Made by a program: the position numbers and the translations under genes. The notes beneath the pieces are model-generated. The model worked only from the letters and a program-made list of their open reading frames with translations. It was not told the DNA's origin and ran no database searches. Source: Nonomuraea turcica (GTDB lineage: Bacteria; Actinomycetota; Actinomycetes; Streptosporangiales; Streptosporangiaceae). Taken from it: a stretch of 64,000 nucleotides of DNA. The stretch is from NCBI RefSeq assembly GCF_030718205.1, contig NZ_JAUZQF010000042.1, positions 1-64,000 on the forward strand, in the 5' to 3' direction. Positions 7,891 through 17,075 of the stretch are shown piece after piece (position 1 is the stretch's first letter; the number at the start of each line of letters is the position of its first letter).

Positions 7891-8841
7891 ATGACCTTGT
7901 CCTCCCCGCTGCTGCTGGCCGTCGGACTGCTCGTCACGGCGGCGCTCGCCTGGGCGGCCGTCGTCTCGGCGCGCCGCCGGACGGCAGCGCTCGCCGCGGC
8001 CGGCGTCATGGTGCCGGGCGGGCGCCGGGCGTACCTCGGAGTCGGACTGACGATCGCCGGCGTCGGCATACTCGGGATCGCCACCGCCGGCCCGACGGCC
8101 ATGGTGCCGGTCCCGCGGACGGAGGGCACCGTCATCCTCGCCATCGACGTCTCCAACAGCATGGGCGCCGACGACGTAGCGCCCACCCGGCTGGCGGCCG
8201 CGCAGCGGGCCGCCCGCGCGTTCGTGGCGGCGCAGCCTGACAGCGTCGACATCGGAGTCGTCGCGTTCGAACGCGGCGCGCTCACCACCGCACGGCCCGA
8301 CGCCGACCACTCCATCGCGCTCAAGGCCATCGACCGGCTGAAGATCGCCGGCGGCACCTCGCTGGAAACGGCCATCACGGGCTCGCTGTCGGCGATCATC
8401 GGCAAGCAGGTGGCCATCGGTCGCGACGGCACCGCACCCGACATCGGCTACTGGCCGTCGGCGACGATCGTGATGTTCTCCGACGGGCAGAACCGGGGCC
8501 CCGACGTCGAACGTGCCGCCACCGTGGCCCAGCAGGCAGGCGTCCACATTCACACCGTCGGCGTCGGCACCACGGCCGGGGCGACGGTGCAGGTCGACGG
8601 CTTCCACCTGCAGACCTCGCTCGAGGAGGACACCCTCACCGTGATCGCGGAGACCACCGGCGGCGCGTACCATCCCGCCTCCGACGCCGCACGGCTCAAC
8701 GGGATCGCCGACACGATCGACCTGCGGCTCACCGTCTCCGACGAGCCGCTGCCCCTCGCCGGCGGGCTGATCTGGCTCGCCCTCGCGTTGCTCACCGGGG
8801 GAGCGGCGCTCACCGTGCTTCGGTCTGGACGGGTGATCTGA
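7891..8841 (+). CDS. Membrane VWA-domain protein (BatA-like), first of two
   Basis: A 316-residue protein with two N-terminal membrane helices, a von Willebrand A domain with intact MIDAS motif DVSNS and later TGG..Y, and a C-terminal helix (LAGGLIWLALALLTGGAALTV in part). GGGAGG just upstream supports the ATG at 7891 over that at 7879. It is predicted to sit in the membrane with its metal-binding domain exposed and be acted on by MoxR. It abuts the next VWA gene (TGA then ATG). Confidence 0.9.
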   Translation: MTLSSPLLLAVGLLVTAALAWAAVVSARRRTAALAAAGVMVPGGRRAYLGVGLTIAGVGILGIATAGPTAMVPVPRTEGTVILAIDVSNSMGADDVAPTRLAAAQRAARAFVAAQPDSVDIGVVAFERGALTTARPDADHSIALKAIDRLKIAGGTSLETAITGSLSAIIGKQVAIGRDGTAPDIGYWPSATIVMFSDGQNRGPDVERAATVAQQAGVHIHTVGVGTTAGATVQVDGFHLQTSLEEDTLTVIAETTGGAYHPASDAARLNGIADTIDLRLTVSDEPLPLAGGLIWLALALLTGGAALTVLRSGRVI

Positions 8842-9891
8842 ATGTCGTTCTCATGGCCGTGGGCGCTGCTGACCGTCCTGATCATCCCGCTGATCTTCGC
8901 CATCCGCTGGTGGGCGCGACGCCGCCGCCGGCGGGCCGCCGTGCGCGTCACCTCGATCGCGCTCGTACGCAGCGCCCTGCCCGGCCGTACGCGCTGGACG
9001 CGGAAGATCCCCGCGGCGCTGTTCGTAGCCGGGCTCGCGCTGCTCGCGGTCGGCGCCGCGCGGCCACAGGCGTCAGTACCGGTGCCGCAGACGTCGGCGA
9101 CGATCCTGCTCGCGCTCGACACCTCCGGCTCCATGTGCTCCACGGACGTCGACCCCAACCGCATCACCGCCGCGACGAAGGCCGCCACGGACTTCATCGA
9201 GTCGCAGCGCGGCGGGCCGCGCATCGGCCTGGTCACCTTCGCGGGCAACGCAGGCCTGCTCGTCCCTCCCACCGACGACACCGACGCGCTGATCGCGGCG
9301 CTGGACAACCTCACCACGTACCGCGGCACCGCGATCGGGCAGGCCATACTCACCTCGATCGACGCGATCGCGGACGTCGACCCGTCGGTCGCGCCCACCG
9401 GCGCGAAACCCACCAGCAGTGGCGAAGGGTACGCCGGTGCCGCGATCATCGTGCTCACCGACGGCGCCAACACCCAGGGCGTCGACCCCCAGACCGCCGC
9501 CCAGGAGGCGGCCCTGCGCCGCGTGCGCGTCTTTCCCATCGGCTTCGGCACCACGAGCCCGGCCCCGATGGTCTGCGGCAACTCCCAATTCGACGGCGGC
9601 TTCGGCGGCTGGGGCGGCGGCCGCGGCGGATTCGACAGGGGCGGCCGCAATATCCGCATGATCGACGAGCCCGCCCTCAAGCAGATCGCCCAGACCACCG
9701 GCGGCTCCTACCACCGGGCTGAGAACGCCGACCAGCTCCAAAGCGCCCTCGACGCCCTCCCCGGCAGCTTCACCGTCATCCGCCAACGGGTCGACACAGC
9801 CGCCGCCTTCGCCGCCGGCGGCGCCATCCTCATCACCGCGGCCCTGTCCCTCTCCCTCTGGTGGAACCGCCCCCGAACCCCGGCCCCCTGA
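8842..9891 (+). CDS. Membrane VWA-domain protein (BatA/BatB-like), second of two
   Basis: A 349-residue paralogue of the preceding gene. Two N-terminal helices, MIDAS motif DTSGSM, and a C-terminal helix before a basic end. It differs in carrying a glycine-rich loop, FDGGFGGWGGGRGGFDRGG (about 252-270), inserted late in the VWA fold before the helix DEPALKQIAQTTGGSY. The start directly follows the stop of the upstream gene, so the pair is co-translated. It is the last gene of the moxR operon; convergent genes begin 56 bp further on. Confidence 0.9.
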   Translation: MSFSWPWALLTVLIIPLIFAIRWWARRRRRRAAVRVTSIALVRSALPGRTRWTRKIPAALFVAGLALLAVGAARPQASVPVPQTSATILLALDTSGSMCSTDVDPNRITAATKAATDFIESQRGGPRIGLVTFAGNAGLLVPPTDDTDALIAALDNLTTYRGTAIGQAILTSIDAIADVDPSVAPTGAKPTSSGEGYAGAAIIVLTDGANTQGVDPQTAAQEAALRRVRVFPIGFGTTSPAPMVCGNSQFDGGFGGWGGGRGGFDRGGRNIRMIDEPALKQIAQTTGGSYHRAENADQLQSALDALPGSFTVIRQRVDTAAAFAAGGAILITAALSLSLWWNRPRTPAP

Positions 9892-9947
9892 CGGTACGCC
9901 GAGGTTCGCCTGCGCGAGGCATCCGTCACGAGAGCGGCCACTCGGCA

Positions 9948-10676
9948 TCACCGGGTGGACGTAAGCCCTTCCGCGATCTTCTTCAGCTCGGCCGTGACGG
10001 CCTCGATGCCAGAGAACTCCTTGACATACATGGGGCTGACCATGATCTCGGCCCACTGCCTGTCGCCCATTCTGAGGAAGAGGGTCGGGGTGCCCTTCAT
10101 GCCGTCCTCACCGACGTCCTGCACGACCAGGTAGCCGCTCCGGTCGCCGATGGCCACCTCCTCGCCCTCCCCCTCCTCGCGATATCCCCGGATCCGGTCG
10201 TCGACCTCCTGGACGGCCGCCTCCTCATACATGTAGATCTGGACTCGATAGGAGCCTTTGTCGTCGCCCTTGTAGTTGTACGCCGTCGAGTACCTGTCGC
10301 CGAAGTCCACCGACCATTCGGACCACTGCAGCCGCTCAGGCAGATATCCCACCTTGACGTGCCCGAACTCCTTCCCGTCGCCCAGGTTCCCGAGGTCCGG
10401 CGGTTCGGACCGCACGGGCGGGGTGTCGTCGATGGCAGGCGGTTCCGGTACTGCGGAGATCGTGGCCTGCTCGCCGCTCGTGGCCACTGAACCGGCGGTC
10501 AGGTAGGCGACGGGCGCGACGACCACGGCCACGGACGCGGCCACCGCCGCGGCCTTGGCCCTTCTCCTCCTGTTCCGGTGGGAGTGCACCACCCGCGTCA
10601 GCAGGTCGGGCGCGGCCTGCAGCCTCGCGGTCTCGTCCGCCATGAGCCGGCGGATCTCGTCCTCAAGCGTGGGCAT
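9948..10676 (-). CDS. Membrane-anchored partner of the upstream sigma factor (anti-sigma-like)
   Basis: A 242-residue protein with a basic N-terminal cytosolic segment, one membrane helix (about 42-63) and an extracytoplasmic domain of unknown fold. It overlaps the sigma factor gene by 14 bp. This architecture is standard for membrane partners of SigE-family factors in actinomycetes and suggests signal sensing or anti-sigma action. No zinc-binding anti-sigma motif (HxxxCxxC) is present, so the role rests on context. Confidence 0.65.
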   Translation of the reverse strand: MPTLEDEIRRLMADETARLQAAPDLLTRVVHSHRNRRRRAKAAAVAASVAVVVAPVAYLTAGSVATSGEQATISAVPEPPAIDDTPPVRSEPPDLGNLGDGKEFGHVKVGYLPERLQWSEWSVDFGDRYSTAYNYKGDDKGSYRVQIYMYEEAAVQEVDDRIRGYREEGEGEEVAIGDRSGYLVVQDVGEDGMKGTPTLFLRMGDRQWAEIMVSPMYVKEFSGIEAVTAELKKIAEGLTSTR

Positions 10677-11175
10677 TCTTGATCACTCCTTCCACTGTTT
10701 CCCTGCCGAGCGCCGAGCGGAGCTTGACCAGGGCCTTCGACGCCTGGCTCTTGACCGTGCCGAGCGCGCATCCGAGCACCTCGGCGGTCTGCGTCTCGCT
10801 CAGGTCCTCCCAGTACCGCAGGACGATCACCGCGCGCTGCCGGGGCGGCAGGGCGCGCAGCGCGTCCATGAGCACATGGACCAGGTCGGGGTCGCCGGCG
10901 CGGGCCGACGTCTCTGGCGGGCTGTGCATGGGAATGATGCTGAGGATCGCCCGGCGGCGGGCGCGGCTGATGGCGGCGTTGATGATGACGCGGCGCACGT
11001 AGGGCTCCGGGCTGTCGTGGCGGACCCGGTCCCAGTTCCTGTAAGTACGCTCGAGCGCCGTCTGCAGCAGGTCCTCGGCCTCCGTCTCGTCGCCACAGGC
11101 GAGATAGGCGACCCGCAGCAGGCTCGTGGCACGTGCGGCCACAAAGGCGCCGAAGTCATGCTCCGCGCCGCTCAC
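10663..11175 (-). CDS. SigE-family ECF RNA polymerase sigma factor
   Basis: About 170 residues from the GTG at 11175. Region 2 covers VAARATSLLRVAYLACGDETEAEDLLQTALERTY (split: FGAFVAARATSLLRVAYL, DLLQTALERTYRNW) and region 4 covers LPPRQRAVIVLRYWEDLSETQTAEVLGCALGTVKSQ (core RQRAVIVLRYWEDLS). It belongs to the actinobacterial SigE/SigM50-like group. A start at 11259 is also open but would run through a perfect inverted repeat, so the GTG before SGAEHDF is preferred. Its membrane partner follows with overlap. Confidence 0.85.
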   Translation of the reverse strand: MSGAEHDFGAFVAARATSLLRVAYLACGDETEAEDLLQTALERTYRNWDRVRHDSPEPYVRRVIINAAISRARRRAILSIIPMHSPPETSARAGDPDLVHVLMDALRALPPRQRAVIVLRYWEDLSETQTAEVLGCALGTVKSQASKALVKLRSALGRETVEGVIKNAHA

Positions 11176-11223
11176 GGCTGTCTGTCCGATGTCACGCCTC
11201 CTAATACGCTTCGGCCTTCCGCG

Positions 11224-11263
11224 ACGGTTGCCCGCTGACGCGAACCCTTTCGTGGGCAACCGT
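11224..11263. promoter_or_regulatory. Perfect 10-bp inverted repeat between divergent genes
   Basis: ACGGTTGCCC at 11224-11233 is repeated inverted as GGGCAACCGT at 11254-11263 with a 20-nt spacer. It lies between the sigma factor gene and the secreted-protein gene, where shared promoters should be. It could be an operator or an mRNA hairpin. Confidence 0.45.
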
Positions 11264-11318
11264 TAGGGCAGCCCCAGGCGTATGGATAGTCGTGACTTCG
11301 AATCCATGGAGCAAACTG

Positions 11319-12206
11319 ATGAGGTTCGCGACCGCGCCGGCCAGGCGGCTGATCGCTCTCGGCGTCGGCCTGGCCGTGGGCGCCACCGTCCTGAGCGCAC
11401 CGGCTGCTGCCGCTCCCCCGGAGGGCGCGTACTGGCACACCAGGGCACTGATGACCTCCACCCACCCCTGGCGGTTCGGCACCAAGTCGGACCCCTATTC
11501 GCTGGTCCAGCGGCGGATCTCGGAATCGTGGAGCGCCCCCGACGGCAGGAGGTGGTTCGGATACCGGGAACTGGGGACGCAGCCGGCGACCGCGGCGGAC
11601 AAGAAGGCGTGGCAGCGTGACGGCTCCCCCTCTAAGTGGAGCGAATCGATCGACGGCAAGACCGTGAAGTTGTCCACCGAGCCCTCCAAAGGTCGCATGG
11701 TCCCCGTGCGGGAACGGAACCAGTTCCTGCTCGCCGGGCAGTGGCTGACGTACGACGAGGTTCAGCGCCTGCCCGCCGACCCGAACCGTCTGAAGGACTG
11801 GCTCACGAAGGCGGGCCAGGTGAGCCGGCTCCAGGACATTTCCATCCCCGGGTGGCTCACGTCGACCCTGCCTCAGCTCCTGCACGCCCTTCCCGCTCCG
11901 AAGGAGGTCCGCGCGGCGGCCTACCAGGCTCTGCTGACAATGCCGGGCGTCCGCGCCGACGGCAATGCGAAGGACAACCTGGGCAGATCTGGCGCCGTCG
12001 TCGTGATCGACAGATCGAACGGGACGGGAGAGAAGGCGACCTCCGTCCAGCTGAGGCTGATCGTCGACACCGGCAGGATGGTGTTGCTGTCGCAGGACCA
12101 GACGGTCATGCTCAACGGCAAGGCGTTCGCGCAGAAGTCGTTCAACGAGACGCTGGTCGAGGTCGGCTGGACCAACTCCCAGCCTGCCGTGCCGGCTCTA
12201 CCCTGA
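11319..12206 (+). CDS. Secreted protein of unknown function (CU044_5270-like)
   Basis: A 295-residue protein with a classical signal peptide (RRLIALGVGLAVGATVLSAPAAAA) followed by a soluble domain without cysteines. Features such as a tryptophan-rich N-terminal half and YQALLTMPGVRADG..D..GRSGAVVVID resemble the CU044_5270 family, often encoded beside SigE-type sigma factors. The ATG at 11319 has GGAG upstream. It is divergent from the sigma/membrane-partner pair and may be its target. Confidence 0.65.
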   Translation: MRFATAPARRLIALGVGLAVGATVLSAPAAAAPPEGAYWHTRALMTSTHPWRFGTKSDPYSLVQRRISESWSAPDGRRWFGYRELGTQPATAADKKAWQRDGSPSKWSESIDGKTVKLSTEPSKGRMVPVRERNQFLLAGQWLTYDEVQRLPADPNRLKDWLTKAGQVSRLQDISIPGWLTSTLPQLLHALPAPKEVRAAAYQALLTMPGVRADGNAKDNLGRSGAVVVIDRSNGTGEKATSVQLRLIVDTGRMVLLSQDQTVMLNGKAFAQKSFNETLVEVGWTNSQPAVPALP

Positions 12207-12353
12207 GGCGCTGTGACTCTGGACCATACGGTTCATCGCCCGGGAGGTGGGCGAATCTCCACGACGGCAACTGCCCCCGTGCCGGTCTGGCCCGGCCGAG
12301 CACGGCGCGGACGGCCTGCCCCACCGAGTGCAGGCCGTACCGCACCCTGCCAC

Positions 12354-12830
12354 CTACGCGTCAGCCCGCGTGGAAGCGTAGCCCTCCAGCCGCTGTAATG
12401 CCTGCCGGGCCGCACTGACCACGAGGATGCTCACCAGCAGGACCGTGAACATCACGAAGTACACCGTGTGTTCCTGAAGCTCGGCCCTGTCCGCGGCCCA
12501 GACATCGAGGACCGCGAAGCCTATGAACCAGGCCATCCACCCGAGGACCGAGGTAGCCAGCAGACCGACGTGCCGTCTGGTCAGCGCGATGACGGCGATG
12601 ACGCCGAGCGCGAGCTCGACGGTTTTGGCCGTCCACAGGGCCGCGGGCACCCATTCGGCCCCCAGGCCGACGGTGGCTTCCAGGTAGCGGGTGATCTGGG
12701 GAACACGATCTTTCCAGCCGAGCGGCAGTTCGGCGAAGTTGCACACGCCGAACGCCGCGAGGAACACTCCGATGGGAACGAAGATCCGAGGCCAGCCGGC
12801 CTCCCTGACGTTGAGCAGTCTTTCGACCAT
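12354..12830 (-). CDS. Small four-helix membrane protein (DoxX-like)
   Basis: A 158-residue protein with four predicted membrane helices: IFVPIGVFLAAFGVCNFA, LALGVIAVIAL, LLATSVLGWMAWFIGFAVL and VYFVMFTVLLVSILVV. Topology and size fit DoxX/DUF4149-like proteins. No catalytic residues are recognised. It is monocistronic in appearance. Confidence 0.6.
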   Translation of the reverse strand: MVERLLNVREAGWPRIFVPIGVFLAAFGVCNFAELPLGWKDRVPQITRYLEATVGLGAEWVPAALWTAKTVELALGVIAVIALTRRHVGLLATSVLGWMAWFIGFAVLDVWAADRAELQEHTVYFVMFTVLLVSILVVSAARQALQRLEGYASTRADA

Positions 12831-13005
12831 GAGAATTCACCCCGTTTGTGTTGCTTGGACCCCCACTTCCTTGGACTCCCGTCAGGCAACGCCGTCTTCT
12901 CGGAGTTGATCTCGAATGCCTAACAAATAGCCACATTTGCCACTTCTGTCGCAGGCGTGGCGGCCATCGGCTGCTGAAGCCGACAGGATGTCGTCGCATC
13001 CCCCG

Positions 13006-14250
13006 TCAGGCGCGGCTCGGTGCCGGCTCCGGTTCGGCGAGGGGCGGCGCTGCGCGGCGGGGGAGCAGCAGCGGAGTCGCCAGCAGGAGCACGCCGGCCA
13101 GGCCGATGGCCGTACGCGGGCCGAGCAGGCCGCCCAGCACGCCCCAGACGGCCGTCAGGAGCGCGGTCGAGGCCTTGGTCGTCACCGCCCAGGCAGACAG
13201 CATGCGGGCGACCCGGCCGGTCGCGGTGCGCTCGAGGCGGTGAGTCGCGCAGACGGGGTTGAAGACCCCGCAGCAGAAGATGAGCCCAAGCTCGACGCCC
13301 ATCACCAGCAGCAGCCCTCCGGTGCCCGGCCCCAGGAAGGCCAGGCCGACCGACCAGAGCGCGCGCAGCGCCCCGGCCACGATGAGGACCTGGTGCTGCC
13401 CGAACCAAGTGACGAGGGGGCGGGCCAGCCGCGCACCGATCAGCCCACCGATCGCGGGCGCGGCAAAGGCGAGGCCGTACTGCCACGGCGCGAACCCCAG
13501 TTGGCCGAGCATCAGGACGGCCAGCAGCGGCCCGGTGGCCATCACCAGGCCGTTGAAAAGGGCGGTGTTGAACAACAGCCGGCGCAGCGTCGCGTCGGCG
13601 AGGATGTACCGCCAACCGTCGAGCAGGTCCCCGGCCCGCATGCGCGCCGCCTCTCGGCGCTGGGGCCGCGGCTCGTGCCCGCCCATCGCGCCGATGCCCA
13701 AGGCCGAGAGCAGGTAGCTGACCGCGTCGGCCACCACCGTCGCCACCGGACCGAGGAGCCCGATCGCCGCGCCGCCCAGCGGTGGTCCGATGATCGTGGT
13801 CGTCCAGGCCGTGGACTCGAATCGGGCGTTGGCGACCAGCAGGTCCTCGGCCTGCAGCAACGTCTTCAGGTACGCGCCGGAGGCGGCGCGGAAGGTGATG
13901 TCGGCCGCCGCGACGACGACCGAGACCAGCAGGAGCTGAAGGAAGGTGAGCACGCCGAGCGCGAACGCGATGGGGATCGTCAGCAGCGCCGCGAACCGCA
14001 CCAGGTCCATCGCGATCAGCACCGGCCGCTTGCGGCGGAACTCCACCCACGGGCCGAGCGGCACCGCCACGGCCGCGCCCACCACAGCCCCCACGCAGGA
14101 GAGCGTGGCGACCTCGGCCGGTCCGGCGTGCAACACCTGGATGGCGATCAGTGGGAACGCGCCGAAGGCCAGCCACGTACCGAGCGCGCTGGTCCCGTAC
14201 GCCCCCCAGAGCCATCCGAACTGCCGCCCCAGCCGGTGCCCGCTCCTCAT
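13006..14250 (-). CDS. MFS transporter
   Basis: A 414-residue, twelve-helix major facilitator protein with the MFS loop-2/3 region VEFRRKRPVLIAMDLVRF, resembling the enterobactin-exporter/macrolide-efflux group (EntS/MefA-like). It is divergent from a LysR regulator with a palindrome in the shared 128-bp region, so it is probably controlled by that regulator. Substrate unknown. It is 22 kb away from the metallophore genes, and there is no evidence that it exports that product. Confidence 0.85.
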   Translation of the reverse strand: MRSGHRLGRQFGWLWGAYGTSALGTWLAFGAFPLIAIQVLHAGPAEVATLSCVGAVVGAAVAVPLGPWVEFRRKRPVLIAMDLVRFAALLTIPIAFALGVLTFLQLLLVSVVVAAADITFRAASGAYLKTLLQAEDLLVANARFESTAWTTTIIGPPLGGAAIGLLGPVATVVADAVSYLLSALGIGAMGGHEPRPQRREAARMRAGDLLDGWRYILADATLRRLLFNTALFNGLVMATGPLLAVLMLGQLGFAPWQYGLAFAAPAIGGLIGARLARPLVTWFGQHQVLIVAGALRALWSVGLAFLGPGTGGLLLVMGVELGLIFCCGVFNPVCATHRLERTATGRVARMLSAWAVTTKASTALLTAVWGVLGGLLGPRTAIGLAGVLLLATPLLLPRRAAPPLAEPEPAPSRA

Positions 14251-14351
14251 GCCCGACGCCCCTCACTATCCACCCGCACAACCGATCCGCGATCGGAAAG
14301 CATCAAAGCGCGCGCCATACCCGGGGATCAAACAACTACAAGGCCCTCGGC

Positions 14352-14368
14352 CACAACGAACGGTTGTG
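14352..14368. promoter_or_regulatory. CACAAC-N5-GTTGTG palindrome, probable LysR operator
   Basis: A perfect 6+5+6 palindrome lies 10 bp upstream of the LysR start and about 100 bp upstream of the MFS start. Position and spacing suit a LysR-type operator controlling both genes. Confidence 0.5.
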
Positions 14369-14378
14369 TCCATAAGGT

Positions 14379-15320
14379 ATGGGCATGGACTTCGACACCG
14401 TCCGGACCTTCGTCGCCGCCGCCGACGCGGGGCAGTTTCAGGAGGCCGCCGCCGAGCTGGCGGTCACCCAGCAGGCCGTCTCCAAGCGCATCGCCGTGCT
14501 GGAGCGCAACCTCGGCGTGCGGCTGTTCACCCGCACCGCGCGCGGCGCCGAGCTCACCATTGATGGGCAGGCGTTCCTGCCCCACGCCCGCGAGCTGCTG
14601 CGCGTCGCCGAGCGTGCGGTCGCGTCCGTGCGCGCCGGCAGCCGTCCGCTGCGCGTCGACGTGATCGCCTCGCGCAGCGCGGCGTCGGGCCTGATGCGCG
14701 GCTTCCACCGCGCGCACCCCGAGATTGAGCTCGACGTGGTGATGCTGTTCGATATCGAGAAGGCCGTCGCCGCCATTCGGTCCGGTGTGATCGACGCCTC
14801 CTTCCGCGCCGTCGCCGTGCCCGGCCGGCCCCTTCCCGACGACATCGAGTCCGTCCGCGTGCTCGACGAGCCGCTCCAACTCCTCACCGGCCCTGCCCAC
14901 GCGCTGGCGTCCGCCCGGTCGGTGACCCTGACCCAGCTCGCCGGGCACCGGATCTGGATGCCCGGCATCGTCCCCGGTACCGAGTGGGCTGCCTACTACG
15001 ACGACCTCGTCGCCGAGTTCGGCCTCACCATCGAGGCGACCGGCCCCAACTTCGGCTCCGACGCGCTCCTCGACACCATCGCCGACACCCCGGCCCTGGC
15101 CACTTTCATGGGCGAGCAGACCCGCCTCGTCTGGCCCGCCGGCCACGGCCTGCGCCGCATCCCGGTCACCGACCCCACGCCCGTCTACCCGCACTCCCTC
15201 TTGTGGCACCGCGACAACCCCCACCCGGCGCTGGCCACCCTCCGCGCCCACCTCGCCGCCACATCCCCCGGCCACGCGGCCGCCGGGGCCTGGGCGCCGG
15301 GCTGGGTGATTCCACGCTGA
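14379..15320 (+). CDS. LysR family transcriptional regulator
   Basis: A 313-residue LysR protein. The N-terminal winged helix reads FDTVRTFVAAADAGQFQEAAAELAVTQQAVSKRI (core QEAAAELAVTQQAVSKRIAV) and the C-terminal effector domain spans about 90-290. An ATG at 14385 is an alternative start. It is divergent from the MFS transporter and likely regulates it. Confidence 0.9.
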   Translation: MGMDFDTVRTFVAAADAGQFQEAAAELAVTQQAVSKRIAVLERNLGVRLFTRTARGAELTIDGQAFLPHARELLRVAERAVASVRAGSRPLRVDVIASRSAASGLMRGFHRAHPEIELDVVMLFDIEKAVAAIRSGVIDASFRAVAVPGRPLPDDIESVRVLDEPLQLLTGPAHALASARSVTLTQLAGHRIWMPGIVPGTEWAAYYDDLVAEFGLTIEATGPNFGSDALLDTIADTPALATFMGEQTRLVWPAGHGLRRIPVTDPTPVYPHSLLWHRDNPHPALATLRAHLAATSPGHAAAGAWAPGWVIPR

Positions 15321-15703
15321 ACGCCGCCGCGCCTGCGACCATCGTGGCCGGATCGATGGATGGGAACTCGGGGACAGGCGTGAGCATCGGCGCACTCCGG
15401 CTCTCCTCCTCGTATGGCTGATATGCCCTGACGGTGATCAAGGTTGTGAGATGCCGATTCGGCTCAGGAATCCGGTCGGGCCGCAGTACGTGGTTGGCAA
15501 GGGAGCTCGTTCGAAGGCTGTCCGGGCAGTGATCAGCGGCCACTTGGTGGGCGCTATCTGCCCGCGAAGGTCGCAATGGCCAGCGTGCCCGCGGTCGCGT
15601 CGCCGAGAGCCTGTGACGAGCCGGTCGCCGGCCGTGGCGGGTCCGGTCCGCGGAGGGCAGTTGCTGTGTTTGTGATCCTGCCTGTCGGACGAGACGGCAC
15701 GAT
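15321..15703. other. Gene-free stretch
   Basis: No supported gene, repeat or hairpin was seen in these 383 bases. Short open frames here have no recognisable protein content. The upstream region of the nitronate monooxygenase must lie at the right end, but no clear promoter was identified. Confidence 0.5.
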
Positions 15704-16669
15704 GTGGACATGACGTTGTCGACGGTGTTCACGGAGATGCTCGGCGTGCGGTACCCGATCGCGCTGGCGCCGATGGGTGGGTCAGCCGGTGGCGCGCTGG
15801 CCGCAGCCGTCTCTCGCGGTGGCGGGTTCGGGATTCTGGGCGGCGCGTACGGGGACCCGGAATGGCTGGCACGTGAGGTCCCGATCGTCGCGGGCACCGA
15901 AGGGCCGTGGGGCGTCGGATTCCTGACCTGGGGCATCGATCTCGCTGCGGTGGAGCTGGCGCTGAGCTACGGCCCCAGCGCTGTGATGCTGTCCTTCGGC
16001 GATCCGAGCCCATACGCGGAGCATGTCCGCCGGGCAGGGGCTCTATTGATCCTCCAGGTCACCGATCTGGAGGAGGCCAAGCGGGCCGTGGACCTGGGCG
16101 CCGATGTGATCGTGGCTCAGGGAACCGAGAGCGGCGGGCATGGAGCCGCGCGCGGGCGGTCCACCTTGCCGTTCGTGCCCGCGGTGGTGGATCTCGTAGC
16201 TCCGGTGCCGGTGCTGGCAGCGGGCGGGATCGCCGATGGGCGCGGTGTGGCGGCGGCTCTCGTGCTGGGTGCTGCCGGAACGCTCATCGGCACCCGCTTC
16301 CAGGCCACCACCGAGGCCCTGGCCCATCCCTCGATCACCAAGGCGATCCTCGAGGGGCGGGGTCAGGACACCGAGCGGAGCACCGTGCTGGACATCGCAC
16401 GAGGCTCCAAGTGGCCGTCGAAGTATCCTGCCCGCACGCTCGGCCACCCCTACCTCGACCGTTGGCGCAGCCGGGAGGCCGAGCTCGCGGCCGATCCTCA
16501 AGCCCTTCAGGACTACCAGGAGGACGTGGCACGCGGCGCGATCCCCCCGCTGCCGGTTTGGGCGGGCGAGGCCGTCGACCTCATCATCGACCTGCCCTCG
16601 GCGGAGGACCTGGTCACCGCGATGGCCACCCAGGCCGAGGACGCACTGAATCGAGCGGGACGCCGCTGA
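15704..16669 (+). CDS. Nitronate monooxygenase / 2-nitropropane dioxygenase family flavoprotein
   Basis: A 321-residue TIM-barrel FMN protein. Recognisable elements are YPIALAPMGG near the N-terminus, the loop DVIVAQGTESGGHGAARG and the phosphate-binding GGIADGRGVAAALVLGAAGTLIGTRF region. The family oxidises nitronates, with some members of unknown substrate. The GTG at 15704 and the ATG at 15710 are both possible, and neither has a strong ribosome site. It appears to be transcribed alone. Confidence 0.88.
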   Translation: MDMTLSTVFTEMLGVRYPIALAPMGGSAGGALAAAVSRGGGFGILGGAYGDPEWLAREVPIVAGTEGPWGVGFLTWGIDLAAVELALSYGPSAVMLSFGDPSPYAEHVRRAGALLILQVTDLEEAKRAVDLGADVIVAQGTESGGHGAARGRSTLPFVPAVVDLVAPVPVLAAGGIADGRGVAAALVLGAAGTLIGTRFQATTEALAHPSITKAILEGRGQDTERSTVLDIARGSKWPSKYPARTLGHPYLDRWRSREAELAADPQALQDYQEDVARGAIPPLPVWAGEAVDLIIDLPSAEDLVTAMATQAEDALNRAGRR

Positions 16670-17075
16670 TCCACCAACCGTCAGCACCGTTCCGGCTCGT
16701 TCGTCACGTGCCGCGATGAAACTACCGAGCCAGAGCGGTCACTCGGGCTGTTGAGCCCGTTTATGGTCGCTTGCTGCGCTGCCGCCGGCCGATGCATGCA
16801 CCAGCAGCCGACGCTGCGCTGTGCCCCTTTCCACTCGGCGGCGCCCATGCGATGCGGGCTGCTGCGTAACAGCATGCAAAAGATGCGTTGCCCCCGGTCC
16901 TGTGTCCTCGCGCCTGACGGTGACACGGCCGGCCTCCAGGGCCGGGCGTGGCAGAAATTTGACCGACGACGCTCCGACCCAAAAGTAAAAATTTCGGTCT
17001 GTCGCTATGCCATGACTCGTGTGGACCGTTAACGTTACCGAAACTTTGGTGCCCCTATGACCGAAGTGGGGAGGG
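16670..17075. other. Gene-free stretch with an A/T-rich promoter-like end
   Basis: No gene is supported. Bases 16960-17060 are unusually A/T-rich for this replicon, with AAATTT/AAATTTC half-repeats and TTAACGTTACCG, and probably contain the promoter of the hydrolase gene. Confidence 0.4.

Noticed and set aside
13006..14250. MFS transporter considered as the metallophore exporter
   Set aside because: It is 22 kb away, has its own LysR regulator and palindrome, and no Zur-box-like site.
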